44,064 bases of DNA from Pseudomonadota bacterium (lineage in GTDB: Bacteria > Pseudomonadota > Alphaproteobacteria > Rhizobiales > Beijerinckiaceae). Location: the NCBI GenBank assembly GCA_021813805.1, contig JAKAJL010000031.1:1-44064 (forward strand), written 5' to 3'. The translations under genes were made by a program, and so were the position numbers. This document shows, one piece after another, positions 16,479 through 24,209 of the stretch. The notes under the pieces were generated by a model that was not told the DNA's origin, did no database searches, and saw only the letters and a list, made by a program, of their open reading frames with translations. Positions within the stretch are counted from its first letter, which is position 1; the number at the start of each line of letters is the position of its first letter.

Positions 16479-16934
16479 TCAGGCCGAAAATTCCGCGGCG
16501 CGGACTTTGCGCGCCAGGGCGTCGAGGACGGCGTTGACCATTCCCGCTTCGTCGCGGTCGAAAAAGGCGCCGGCGACATCGACATATTCCTTGATCGCCA
16601 CCCGAGCCGGGATGTCGGCGCGGCGCAGCAGCTCGAAGGCGCCGGCGCGCAGGATGGCGCGCATGAGCGCCTCGACCCGGCGCAGGGGCCAGCCTTCGGC
16701 AAGGGTGCGGTCCACGGCGCGGTCGATCTCGACCTGATTTTCCACCACGCCGCCGACGATCGAGCGGAAAAACGCGATTTCCGCCGGCTTGTACTGATCG
16801 CCCTCGACCTCGCGGCCGATCCACCAGGTTTCGAATTCGGCGAAAATGTCGTTCAGACCCTTGTGGGCCAGCTCCATCTGATAGAGCGCCTGGACCGCCG
16901 CGAGCCGCGCGGCGGAGCGATGCTCGGCCGCCAT
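16479..16934 (-). CDS. nusB: Transcription antitermination factor NusB
   Basis: This all-helical, 151-residue NusB has RSAARLAAVQALYQMELA at the N-terminus and EALMRAILRAGAFELL, IPARVAIKEYVDVAGAF and GMVNAVLDALA in the C-terminal half. With NusE it binds boxA RNA and promotes rRNA antitermination. The start overlaps the ribH stop as TGATG, so translation is coupled. An upstream ATG (16961) would lie inside ribH. Confidence 0.95.
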   Translation of the reverse strand: MAAEHRSAARLAAVQALYQMELAHKGLNDIFAEFETWWIGREVEGDQYKPAEIAFFRSIVGGVVENQVEIDRAVDRTLAEGWPLRRVEALMRAILRAGAFELLRRADIPARVAIKEYVDVAGAFFDRDEAGMVNAVLDALARKVRAAEFSA

Positions 16935-17416
16935 CAGCGCGCGTCCCGCTTCAGGCGCCACATGGCGAGGGCGGCGCGGGCGGCGTCGCCGCCCTTGTCC
17001 AGCTTTTTGGGATCGGCGCGCGCAAAAGCCTGTTCTTCGTCCTCGGTGGTCAGAATGCCGTTGCCGAGCGGGATTTTTCGCGCGACCGAGAGGTCCATCA
17101 GGGCGCGGGCGCTTTCGCCGGCCACGATCTCGAAATGATAGGTCGCGCCGCGCACCACGCAGCCGAGCGTCACCACGCCGTCATAGGGCGCGCCGGCTTC
17201 TTCGGCGGCGTCGAGCAGGATGGCGACGGCGGCCGGGATCTCCAGCGCGCCCGGCGCGCGCGCCACCGTCCAGCGCGCTTGCGATTCGCGAAATGTCCTG
17301 GTCGCGCCTTCGAGCAGCAAGGCGCCAATGGCGTCATAGAACCGCGCCTCGACGATGAGAAAATGCGTCCCCGGCGCGGAAATCCGCGCTTCGGGCGCTC
17401 GACTTGGCTCGGCCAT
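16934..17416 (-). CDS. ribH: 6,7-dimethyl-8-ribityllumazine synthase
   Basis: RibH condenses the pyrimidine intermediate with a 4-carbon phosphate in riboflavin synthesis. The family blocks FYDAI, APGALEIP, LGCVVRGATYHFEIV, and IPLGNGILTTEDEEQA are all present in 160 residues. The enzyme forms 60-mers or pentamers. It is the first gene of the ribH-nusB pair. Riboflavin genes are often controlled by an FMN riboswitch, but no such element fits in the 130-base upstream gap. Confidence 0.95.
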   Translation of the reverse strand: MAEPSRAPEARISAPGTHFLIVEARFYDAIGALLLEGATRTFRESQARWTVARAPGALEIPAAVAILLDAAEEAGAPYDGVVTLGCVVRGATYHFEIVAGESARALMDLSVARKIPLGNGILTTEDEEQAFARADPKKLDKGGDAARAALAMWRLKRDAR

Positions 17417-17547
17417 CTGGCTTCCTGTGCTCTATCGTTCCGCCGGAAAGGCCAGTTGAGTAGTACGAGCGCCGCTCCGGCGCAACACCAAACACGCCCT
17501 GCGAGACGCGCGGCGATTTCCTCACGCCACCCGAAAGAACGGCAGGG

Positions 17548-17805
17548 TTAGAGCCGGCTGCCGCCCGTCATGGCGCGATAGACCACGAGAACCACCACCG
17601 AGCCGCCGATGGCGACCAAAATGCTGTGGAGATTGACGCCGCTGACGCCACCCATGCCCAAAAACGTGGCGATGTAGCCGCCGACCACCGCGCCGACGAT
17701 GCCGAGAACGATGTCCATCAACATTCCCTGGCCCGATTTGTTGACCAGCTTGCTGCCGATGAATCCGGCGATCAGGCCCAAAACGATCCAACTCAGAACG
17801 CCCAT
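17548..17805 (-). CDS. GlsB/YeaQ/YmgE-family small membrane protein
   Basis: This 85-residue protein has three hydrophobic helices rich in Gly (WIVLGLIAGFIGSKLV, DIVLGIVGAVVGGYIATFLG, ILVAIGGSVVVLVVY), typical of the transglycosylase-associated/GlsB stress family. It acts in the inner membrane; the biochemical role is unknown. The ATG has GGGAG 8 bases upstream. It stands alone, divergent from the DUF937 gene. Confidence 0.88.
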   Translation of the reverse strand: MGVLSWIVLGLIAGFIGSKLVNKSGQGMLMDIVLGIVGAVVGGYIATFLGMGGVSGVNLHSILVAIGGSVVVLVVYRAMTGGSRL

Positions 17806-17990
17806 GACCGTTCTCCCTTCCGCGAGGCCGTGATTTCCGTTGCCGCCCGGAACCCGGGTCGTCGCAGTCCAGTTGAGCGCAAACCGAGCCGCGACAAAAG
17901 AGAAATTCGTCACTTGCGCGGAACTTCCTGGAAAGCCAGACTGCCGCCGCCGTCGGAGGCGACGGAGCGCCTCGTTCGAGGAGAAAAGAC

Positions 17991-18521
17991 ATGAGTTTAC
18001 TCGACGACGCTGTCAGCGAAGCTAACAAAGCGGTTCCTGGCGGCGATTTCACCAAGCCCCTGATGATCGCGGCCGGCGCCTTGCTGCTCGGCCATCTGTT
18101 CGGCGGTCACAGCGCGCCGGCGGCGCCGGCGCCCGCGCCACAAGCGCCCCCGCAGCCGCAGGCCTCGGGCGGCGGTCTGCTTGGCCAGCTCGGCGGCATG
18201 CTCGGCAGCGTCGTCAACAGCGAGCTCGGCGGCGCCTTGGCGGGCGCGGCGGCGGGGACGGCCGTTTCCGGCGGCCTCGGCTCGCTCGTCGACCAGTTCC
18301 GGAACGCCGGTCTCGGCCAGCAGGTCGAATCCTGGGTCGCCAATGGCCCAAACCAGCCGATCACCGCCGAAGAGATCAATTCGGTCATCGGTCAGGGCAA
18401 GATCGCGGAGATCGCCCAACAGGCCGGCGTCGATCCGGCGCAGATGTCGCAGCTTCTCGCCCAGGCCCTCCCCCATCTGATCGACAAGCTGACCCCCGGC
18501 GGCCAGATCCCGCGCTCCTGA
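17991..18521 (+). CDS. YidB/DUF937-family protein
   Basis: The 176 residues hold an N-terminal hydrophobic stretch (KPLMIAAGALLLGHLFGG) and a Pro/Ala linker. A Gly-rich region with the DUF937 pattern (LGGMLGSVVNSELGG, VDQFRNAGLGQQVESWVANGPNQPI) follows. The C-terminus is helical (EEINSVIGQGKIAEIAQQAGV...AQALPHLIDKLTPGG). It matches bacterial YidB-like proteins of unknown function. A GAGGAGAAAAG site precedes the ATG. It is divergent from the GlsB-like gene. Confidence 0.85.
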   Translation: MSLLDDAVSEANKAVPGGDFTKPLMIAAGALLLGHLFGGHSAPAAPAPAPQAPPQPQASGGGLLGQLGGMLGSVVNSELGGALAGAAAGTAVSGGLGSLVDQFRNAGLGQQVESWVANGPNQPITAEEINSVIGQGKIAEIAQQAGVDPAQMSQLLAQALPHLIDKLTPGGQIPRS

Positions 18522-18911
18522 TCGGGCGTTTTGCGCCGACCGGCCCGGCCGCGCGCCGGGCCGTCGGCGGCTAGAGCAAAATGTCCAATAAGTCGCAGAC
18601 CATTTGGATAAGATTAGGCGAAAAGCCAAACGATTAGAGCGGACTCCTCGATTCAGCCTGAACTGATTTCGCTCGAGCCGCGTCCCGTCCCTGCCGGCGC
18701 AAGCCGTCGCGGGCGTAGATTTCCTTGTCAGCGAAATCCCGCCGGCGCCGGGTTTGGAAGTCGACGTCAGGACACTCGGATGAGGGGAAGAATGCGGCTT
18801 TCCCCTTTATGCGCCGTTGACTTTCGTACTTATGAATATTACGATATATGCAGAAGATAGCTACGCGCCGGCGCTGAGGGCTGGCGCAGGGCCACTCAAG
18901 GAGAATTGTCG
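18522..18911. other. 390-base intergenic region with a degenerate repeat and a promoter
   Basis: It starts with a GC-rich hairpin (GGCCCG..CGGGCC) after the DUF937 stop. At about 18571-18644 is a lower-GC segment bounded by TAGAGC words and containing small inverted repeats, resembling interspersed repeats of this bacterial group. The middle third shows nothing I can support. The right end carries the promoter of the rhodanese gene. Confidence 0.5.
18817..18845 (+). promoter_or_regulatory. Sigma70-type promoter of the rhodanese gene
   Basis: TTGACT and TACGAT are separated by 17 bases in an AT-rich pocket of an otherwise GC-rich region. They lie 66 bases before the rhodanese start codon. Confidence 0.6.
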
Positions 18912-19256
18912 ATGCTCGGTTGGTTCGGATGGGGCGGAGATTACAAGAACTACAGTCCCGGCGAATTGCGCGACCTGATGCGCGAGCACAAGAAATCCGT
19001 CGTTCTGGTCGATGTGCGCGAGGATAATGAATGGGTGAGCGGCCATATTCCCGGAGCCGTTCACGCGCCTCTGTCGCGTTTCGCCGCCTTGATGGCCGAA
19101 ATGCCAAAGGACAAGAAACTGGTGTTCTATTGCGCGACCGGCATGCGCTCGCGCACCGCCATCAGCTACGCTAAGAAGATTGGCCTTCAGGTGGAAGGCC
19201 ATCTCGGCGGCGGCATATCCGAATGGCGCCGCCACGATTTCCCGGTCAAACGGTAA
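18912..19256 (+). CDS. Single-domain rhodanese-like sulfurtransferase
   Basis: This 114-residue rhodanese domain has VVLVDVREDNEWVSGHIPGAVHAPL and the active-site loop CATGMRSR with catalytic C74. It transfers sulfur from donors such as thiosulfate or persulfides. A weakly hydrophobic N-terminus (MLGWFGWGG) may associate with membrane. The ATG has AAGGAG 8 bases upstream. The next gene is a small DUF2892 membrane protein; together they equal the two halves of E. coli YgaP. Confidence 0.9.
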   Translation: MLGWFGWGGDYKNYSPGELRDLMREHKKSVVLVDVREDNEWVSGHIPGAVHAPLSRFAALMAEMPKDKKLVFYCATGMRSRTAISYAKKIGLQVEGHLGGGISEWRRHDFPVKR

Positions 19257-19311
19257 GCGGGCAATGACTTGCGCCAATATCGGCGCGGATCTCATGAGCG
19301 AGGTTTTGACA

Positions 19312-19506
19312 ATGACGATCAATGAAGCTGTGCGCACGCTGGCGGGAGTTATGGTGCTGCTCTCCGTGGCGCTCACCTATTTCGTGTCCCCCTGGTTCCT
19401 GCTGTTCACCGCCTTCATCGGGGTGAATCTGGTGCAGTCGGCCTTCACCGGCTTCTGTCCGCCGGTCTTCGTCTTCAAGAAGCTTGGACTGAGGGAAAGC
19501 CGGTAA
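19312..19506 (+). CDS. DUF2892 small membrane protein (YgaP membrane-domain-like)
   Basis: The 64 residues hold two transmembrane helices (LAGVMVLLSVALTYFV, LLFTAFIGVNLVQSAFTGFCP) with the family motif NLVQSAFTGFCPP. The motif is that of the C-terminal membrane domain of YgaP. I prefer the ATG giving MTINEAVRTLAG, the usual family start; an in-frame ATG at 19294 is possible. The gap after the rhodanese gene is 55 bases on the same strand, so they probably work together in membrane sulfur handling. Confidence 0.85.
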   Translation: MTINEAVRTLAGVMVLLSVALTYFVSPWFLLFTAFIGVNLVQSAFTGFCPPVFVFKKLGLRESR

Positions 19507-19596
19507 GCCGCGAACCGCCTGGGGCGGGCGCGCGAGCGGAGAACGCGCGCAAGAGAGGCGCTTTGAAAAAGGCGCCGGCGCCCCTATCTAGGGGCC

Positions 19597-20163
19597 ATGC
19601 GCGTTTCCGATCTCGACATTCTAATCATTCCCGGACTCGGCGGCTCCGGTCCCGACCATTGGCAGAGCCGCTGGGCCCAAAAGCTCTCCACCGCCCGCGT
19701 CGTCGAGCAGGCGGACTGGCTGAGGCCGGCGCGCGACGCCTGGGTCGCCTCGATCCTGCGCGAAATCGACGTCTGCGCCCGTCCCGTAGCGCTGGTCGGC
19801 CATAGTCTCGGCTCGATCGCCGCCGCGAGCGCCATCGCCGAAAGCCCGGCGCGCGAAAAAATCGCGGCCGCCTTTCTCGTGGCGCCGCCGGACCCCGATT
19901 CCAAGGGCCTGCCGCAAGGACTGATCGACCCGGCTTTCAAGGAAAAAGCGCCGCAAGCCGCGCTTGGGGCGCCGGGCGTGATCGTCGCAAGCCGCAACGA
20001 CGCTTATGCCGATTACGGCTTTTCACAAAACCTCGCCCGCCTGTGGGGGCTCGATTTCGCAGATGCGGGCGAGTCCGGCCATATCAACGCCGAAAGCGGC
20101 CATGGCCCCTGGCCCGAGGGCCTGATGCGCCTCGCGGGCCTTTTTTCACGCCTGTCGCCCTGA
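19597..20163 (+). CDS. RBBP9/YdeN-family alpha/beta hydrolase
   Basis: This 188-residue small serine hydrolase has the nucleophile elbow GHSLGS (S70), acid D135 (SRNDAYADY) and H162 in the GHINAESG block typical of RBBP9/YdeN. Substrates of the bacterial members are unknown; esterase activity is likely. It has no signal peptide, so it is cytoplasmic. It stands 90 bases after the DUF2892 gene on the same strand. Confidence 0.9.
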   Translation: MRVSDLDILIIPGLGGSGPDHWQSRWAQKLSTARVVEQADWLRPARDAWVASILREIDVCARPVALVGHSLGSIAAASAIAESPAREKIAAAFLVAPPDPDSKGLPQGLIDPAFKEKAPQAALGAPGVIVASRNDAYADYGFSQNLARLWGLDFADAGESGHINAESGHGPWPEGLMRLAGLFSRLSP

Positions 20164-20192
20164 CCCATTCGCCGCGGCGTCAGCCAGGATCT

Positions 20193-20396
20193 TCAGCTGG
20201 CGCTACGCTGGGTGATCGCCTTGGCCGCCATGAAAGCCGGCAGAACGCCGACAACATAGCCGACGATCGCCGCGATCAGAATATATTTCGGCGCCTCGGC
20301 TTGCAGCGACGGAATCATCAGGACAATCATGACGAAAACACCGGCAAGGACAGTGCCCCCCATGACCCAAAGAAGTGCCGCAACTCTGGTCATCAT
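20193..20396 (-). CDS. Small two-helix membrane protein
   Basis: This 67-residue protein has two strong transmembrane helices (ALLWVMGGTVLAGVFVMIVLM and YILIAAIVGYVVGVLPAFMAA). The family is not recognised with certainty; small proteins of this shape are common in Alphaproteobacteria. The start has GGAGG just upstream (two consecutive ATG codons). It is convergent with the hydrolase gene. Confidence 0.75.
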   Translation of the reverse strand: MMTRVAALLWVMGGTVLAGVFVMIVLMIPSLQAEAPKYILIAAIVGYVVGVLPAFMAAKAITQRSAS

Positions 20397-20675
20397 CGCC
20401 TCCTGAAAAGCCTACGGCAATGCGGTCCTATTGCCGTAGGCCTCTTCTCTCGCTTTCCCCGACTGACGCCAGGACGTCAATGCCGCCGTCCCCGCTTCAC
20501 CGGAGGCCCACAGCTTCGCCCCGAGGCGGAAATCGATCCTTGACCCAAATCAATCGTGGCGGGATTGCGGCGTTTGGACGCATAATGACGGGAGCCGCGC
20601 GCTATGCGCCCGCCTCTGGCGCTCATCTTGCCCCCGCCATATGATAAAAAATCATTGTCGGACTCGAGTGCGTCC

Positions 20676-21011
20676 ATGCAGCCGGAAATGGTGACGACGG
20701 GACTGGACCTGCCCGGCTATCGCGTGGTCCGAAACATCGGCGTCGTGCGTGGCATCGTCGTGCGATCCCGTTCCATCGTCGGCAATTTCGCCGGCGTTCT
20801 GCAGACGCTCTTTGGCGGCAATATCACGGTTTATACCAATCTGTGCGAGCGCGCGCGCACCGAGTCATACCGAATGATGTGCGAGCACGCCGACGCCAAC
20901 GGCGCCAACGCCATTGTCATGATGCGCTACGACGCCAATGAGGTCATGAACGGCGTCACCGAAGTCATCTGTTATGGAACCGCCGTCGTCGCCGAGGCGG
21001 AGCGGCCATGA
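20676..21011 (+). CDS. YbjQ/DUF74-family protein
   Basis: This 111-residue protein of the YbjQ (heavy-metal-binding domain, UPF0145) family has [21 protein letters not shown], the [32 protein letters not shown] block and VICYGTAVV. These proteins form pentameric assemblies; the function is not established. I chose the ATG nearest the family start. A longer frame to 20604 lacks family sequence. The stop overlaps the next membrane protein gene as ATGA. Confidence 0.85.
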   Translation: MQPEMVTTGLDLPGYRVVRNIGVVRGIVVRSRSIVGNFAGVLQTLFGGNITVYTNLCERARTESYRMMCEHADANGANAIVMMRYDANEVMNGVTEVICYGTAVVAEAERP

Positions 21012-21223
21012 AATGGACCCTAGGCGCGGCTTTCGCACTGTTTCTCGCCGCCGCGGCGGCGGCGCTGGCGCAACTCTGGCTCCGATTCTGGGACCCCGAA
21101 ACCTTCATCAAGCTGATGATCACCGACGGCGTGCTTCTCGTCGTGGTCCTCGTCTGGGGCATGTTCCAGCGCGAGAGGCGCGATACGGAGCGGCTGCGCG
21201 ACAGGAGCCGACTCGGCGAATGA
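21008..21223 (+). CDS. Small membrane protein coupled to the YbjQ gene
   Basis: The 71 residues contain two transmembrane helices ([21 protein letters not shown] and [18 protein letters not shown]) and a basic Arg-rich C-terminus. I know no family. Its ATG overlaps the ybjQ stop by 4 bases, so the two are made together and may interact. It ends just before the convergent terminator hairpin shared with rpsD. Confidence 0.7.
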   Translation: MKWTLGAAFALFLAAAAAALAQLWLRFWDPETFIKLMITDGVLLVVVLVWGMFQRERRDTERLRDRSRLGE

Positions 21224-21246
21224 AAAGGCCGCCCGGAGGCGGCCTT
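21223..21246. terminator. Terminator hairpin between the YbjQ operon and rpsD
   Basis: A perfect 9-bp stem (AAGGCCGCC / GGCGGCCTT) with a 4-base loop is followed by TTTT on the minus strand. It best fits as the rpsD terminator and may also stop the + strand transcript. Confidence 0.75.
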
Positions 21247-21264
21247 CGAGATCTGGTTTTCCGA

Positions 21265-21374
21265 CGCTCGCTTTGGCGCCGCCAACCGCTCGCAGCTTTC
21301 TTCGCGCTCGCTCTGGCAGCCGCCAACCGCTCGCAGCTTTCTTCGCGCTCGCTCTGGCAGCCGCCAACCGCTCG
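21265..21374 (-). repeat. Tandem repeat array (period 40-41 bases) in the rpsD 3' region
   Basis: There are about 2.7 copies, starting at 21265, 21305 and 21346 on the + strand. Two neighbouring units are nearly identical. Read on the minus strand, each has GAGCGGTTGGCG, a 2-3-base variable part, then GCCAGAGCGAGCG. The core matches the pair upstream of bamE. The array lies between the rpsD stop codon and its terminator, so it is transcribed. The 41-base period excludes in-frame coding. Confidence 0.85.
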
Positions 21375-21389
21375 CGCGAAGCGGAAAAA

Positions 21390-22007
21390 TCACCGCGAAT
21401 AGAATTCGATGACCAGATTCGGCTCCATCTGGACCGGATAGGGCACCTCGGTCGGCAGAGGGATGCGGGTCAGCTTGGCGGTCATCTTGGAATGATCGAC
21501 CTCGAAATATTCGGGCACGTCGCGTTCGGTGAGGCCGATCGATTCTAGCACCGTCACCAGCTGGCGCGACGATTCCTTGACCTCGACCACGTCGCCCGCC
21601 TTGACCAGATAGGACGGAATGTTGACGCGACGGCCGTTGACCTTGACATGGCCATGGTTGACGAACTGGCGCGCGGCGAAAACCGTCGGGACGAATTTGG
21701 CGCGATAGACGACCGCGTCGAGGCGGCGCTCCAGCAGGCCGATCAGATTATCCGACGAGTCGCCGCGCATCCGGATCGCTTCGGCGTAATATTTGCGGAA
21801 CTGCTTTTCGGAAATATTGCCGTAATAGCCCTTGAGCTTCTGCTTGGCCTTGAGCTGGGTGCCGAAGTCGGACAGCTTGCCCTTGCGGCGCTGGCCGTGC
21901 TGGCCGGGGCCATATTCGCGGCGGTTGACCGGGCTCTTGGGGCGGCCCCAGATGTTCTGGCCCATACGGCGGTCGATTTTATACTTGGCTTCGGAACGCT
22001 TCGTCAT
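21390..22007 (-). CDS. rpsD: 30S ribosomal protein S4
   Basis: The 205-residue S4 starts [21 protein letters not shown] and has the S4 RNA-binding domain ([39 protein letters not shown]). Length is standard. It nucleates 30S assembly by binding 16S rRNA. The gene stands alone, as is common in Alphaproteobacteria. About 240 bases upstream contain a small ACTTGC/GCAAGT hairpin (22112-22127), and the 3' region carries the repeat array. Confidence 0.98.
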   Translation of the reverse strand: MTKRSEAKYKIDRRMGQNIWGRPKSPVNRREYGPGQHGQRRKGKLSDFGTQLKAKQKLKGYYGNISEKQFRKYYAEAIRMRGDSSDNLIGLLERRLDAVVYRAKFVPTVFAARQFVNHGHVKVNGRRVNIPSYLVKAGDVVEVKESSRQLVTVLESIGLTERDVPEYFEVDHSKMTAKLTRIPLPTEVPYPVQMEPNLVIEFYSR

Positions 22008-22253
22008 CTCGGTCCTCAAAAACTGATGGCATGAGGACGACCCGGCGCCGCCGCGAAAACGCCGCGCGCAAAAACGTCCCCCCGCCACGCGGGTGGAACG
22101 CGCCCTCCTCTACTTGCTCGTGCAAGTCGACAGACGGCTCACTTGAAAAGGAGCGGTCACGGGTGCGAAAAAGCATCGCGCGACGCCTGAGCCCGCGCGA
22201 AGATTGGGCCTTCTAGAATCGCGACGCAGTAAAGTCAATCGGCGTCCGGGATT

Positions 22254-23258
22254 TCAGGCGAGACGGACCAGCTGCTTGCCGAAATTCCCGCCCACGAGCA
22301 TGTCGAGGAAGGCCCTGGGCGCCGCCTCCAGTCCCTCGGCGATGGTTTCGCGCCAGTGCAGCTTGCCGGCAAGATAAAGCCCAGCCAGCTCATTCAAGGC
22401 CTGGGGCCAGAGATCGAGATGATCGGTCACGATGAAGCCCTGCAACTTGATCCGCCGCACCAGAACGAGGCGCAGGTCCGGCAGCGCGCTTAGCTCCTCT
22501 CCCTGATAGGACGCGATGGTCCCGCAGAGCGCAATGCGCGAAAAATCGTTGAGATGGCGCAGGCAGGCGGCGAAGCATTTTCCGCCGACATTCTCAAACA
22601 GGCCGTCGATCCCCTTGGGAACCGCCGCCTTGAGGTCGACCTCGAATGTCTCGGAACGATGGTCGACGCAGGCGTCGAAGCCCAGCGCCTCGACGGCATA
22701 AGCGCATTTGGCCGCGCCGCCGGCGATGCCCACCGCCCGCGCGCCTGCCGCCTTGGCGAGCTGTCCCACGACCGAGCCGACGGCGCCGGTCGCGGCGGAA
22801 ACAACCAGCGTCTCGCCGGCCTTGGGCGCGATGATCCTGTTCACGCCGAACCAGGCGGTCACGCCCGGCATGCCCAGCGCCCCGAGCCAGGCCTGGATCG
22901 GAACGCCGGGAACGTCGAGCTTGCGCAGCAAGGCGCCATCGTCTAGCGAAAAAGTCTGCCAGCCGCCCATGCCGACCACCTTGTCGCCGACGGCGAAGCG
23001 CGGATTGTTCGACGCGATCACCTCGCCCACCGTGCCCCCGATCATGGGCTTGCCGATCTCCTGGCTGGCGGCGTAGGACCGCATATCGTCCATGCGGGCG
23101 CGCATATAGGGGTCGAGCGACAGGAATTCGTGCCGCACCAGCACCTGCCCGAGGCCGGGCGCGCCGATCTCGCTTTCGCGGAGTGCAAAATTGTCGAGGC
23201 TCGCCCGCCCGCCCGCCGGTGGACGCGACGCCAGCACGATCGCCTTGTTCATCGGCAT
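22254..23258 (-). CDS. NADP-dependent MDR oxidoreductase (LTB4-dehydrogenase/CurA type)
   Basis: This 334-residue medium-chain dehydrogenase/reductase lacks zinc ligands. Seen are LSLDPYMRARM, IGGTVGEV, PGVTAWFGV, the NADP-binding SAATGAVGSVVGQLAKAAGARAVGIAGG and IDGLFENVGG...CGTIASY. Relatives reduce the double bond of enones. I chose the ATG with GGAGG 5 bases upstream (MPMNKAIV); an ATG four codons earlier overlaps that ribosome site. Its leader holds two tandem 12-base repeats with TTCGAA. Confidence 0.92.
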   Translation of the reverse strand: MPMNKAIVLASRPPAGGRASLDNFALRESEIGAPGLGQVLVRHEFLSLDPYMRARMDDMRSYAASQEIGKPMIGGTVGEVIASNNPRFAVGDKVVGMGGWQTFSLDDGALLRKLDVPGVPIQAWLGALGMPGVTAWFGVNRIIAPKAGETLVVSAATGAVGSVVGQLAKAAGARAVGIAGGAAKCAYAVEALGFDACVDHRSETFEVDLKAAVPKGIDGLFENVGGKCFAACLRHLNDFSRIALCGTIASYQGEELSALPDLRLVLVRRIKLQGFIVTDHLDLWPQALNELAGLYLAGKLHWRETIAEGLEAAPRAFLDMLVGGNFGKQLVRLA

Positions 23259-23381
23259 GTTTTCCTCCATAGCTTGGTTCGAAGCCTGGTTCGAAGCGTC
23301 TTGCAGCTTAACGCCTCAACGCTTTGTTCAGCTTAGGGCGCTGAAATCTTTTTGGCGCTTCCGCCCGCATTCGCAAGAGCC

Positions 23382-24206
23382 ATGACCCGCGCTCCAAGAA
23401 TTCTCGTTTTCGATTCCGGCCTCGGCGGCCTCACCGTCTTCCGCGCGCTCGCGGCGCAGCGTCCGGACGCCGATTATGTTTACGCCGCCGACGACATCGG
23501 CTTTCCCTATGGCTCGAAGCCCGAGGACGAGGTCAAGACCCTGGTTCTTGCCGCTCTCGAACGGCTGATCGCCGACCACGCGCCCGACGGCGTGGTCATC
23601 GCCTGCAACACCGCCTCGACCCTGGTTCTGCCGCTGCTGCGGGCGCGCTGGCCGGATATTCCCTTCGTCGGCACGGTGCCGGCGATCAAACCGGCGGCGG
23701 AAGGCTCGCGCTCGCGACTCATTTCGGTCCTCGCCACGCCGGGCACGGTGGCGCGCGACTATACCCGCGAGTTGATCGAGAAATTCGCACGCGACTGCGC
23801 GGTGACGCTGGTCGGCTCGAAAACGCTCGCCGGCCTCGCCGAAGCCTTCATGCAGGGCGAAAGCGTCGCGGATGCGGCGATTGCGCGCGAGATCGCTCCA
23901 TGCTTCGTCGAAAAGGACGGAAGACGCACCGACGCGATCGTGCTGGCCTGCACCCATTATCCGCTGCTGCAGGATTTTTTCGCCCGGCTCGCGCCCTGGC
24001 CCGTCCACTGGATCGACCCCGCTCCGGCGATCGCGCGGCGCGCCGATCATGTCCTCTCGGACCGATTCCCGACCCGCGCCGTGCGTGACGCGGCCTTCGC
24101 CTTCGTCTTCACCAGCGGCGCGCCCCCGGCGCCGAGGCTGATGAAGACCATAGAGGTCCTGAGGGAAAAGATCGCGCGCGAGCGCCGGGTCCAGGCCTCG
24201 GCGTAA
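23382..24206 (+). CDS. murI: Glutamate racemase
   Basis: The 274 residues carry the racemase set: FDSGLGG (D11, S12), the catalytic C75 (ACNTAS) and C190 (ACTHYPLL). MurI supplies D-glutamate for peptidoglycan. The start ATG is followed by the family N-terminus; about 10 codons upstream are also open but lack a ribosome site. It is convergent with parC, only 3 bases apart. Confidence 0.95.
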   Translation: MTRAPRILVFDSGLGGLTVFRALAAQRPDADYVYAADDIGFPYGSKPEDEVKTLVLAALERLIADHAPDGVVIACNTASTLVLPLLRARWPDIPFVGTVPAIKPAAEGSRSRLISVLATPGTVARDYTRELIEKFARDCAVTLVGSKTLAGLAEAFMQGESVADAAIAREIAPCFVEKDGRRTDAIVLACTHYPLLQDFFARLAPWPVHWIDPAPAIARRADHVLSDRFPTRAVRDAAFAFVFTSGAPPAPRLMKTIEVLREKIARERRVQASA

Positions 24207-24209
24207 GGC

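Noticed and set aside
18634-19107. 157-codon minus-strand frame opposite the rhodanese gene
   Set aside because: It overlaps the rhodanese promoter and coding region, lacks a ribosome site, and shows no family pattern.
21265-21374. Possible CRISPR-like array after rpsD
   Set aside because: The whole 40-41-base unit repeats, with no unique spacers, and no cas genes are nearby.
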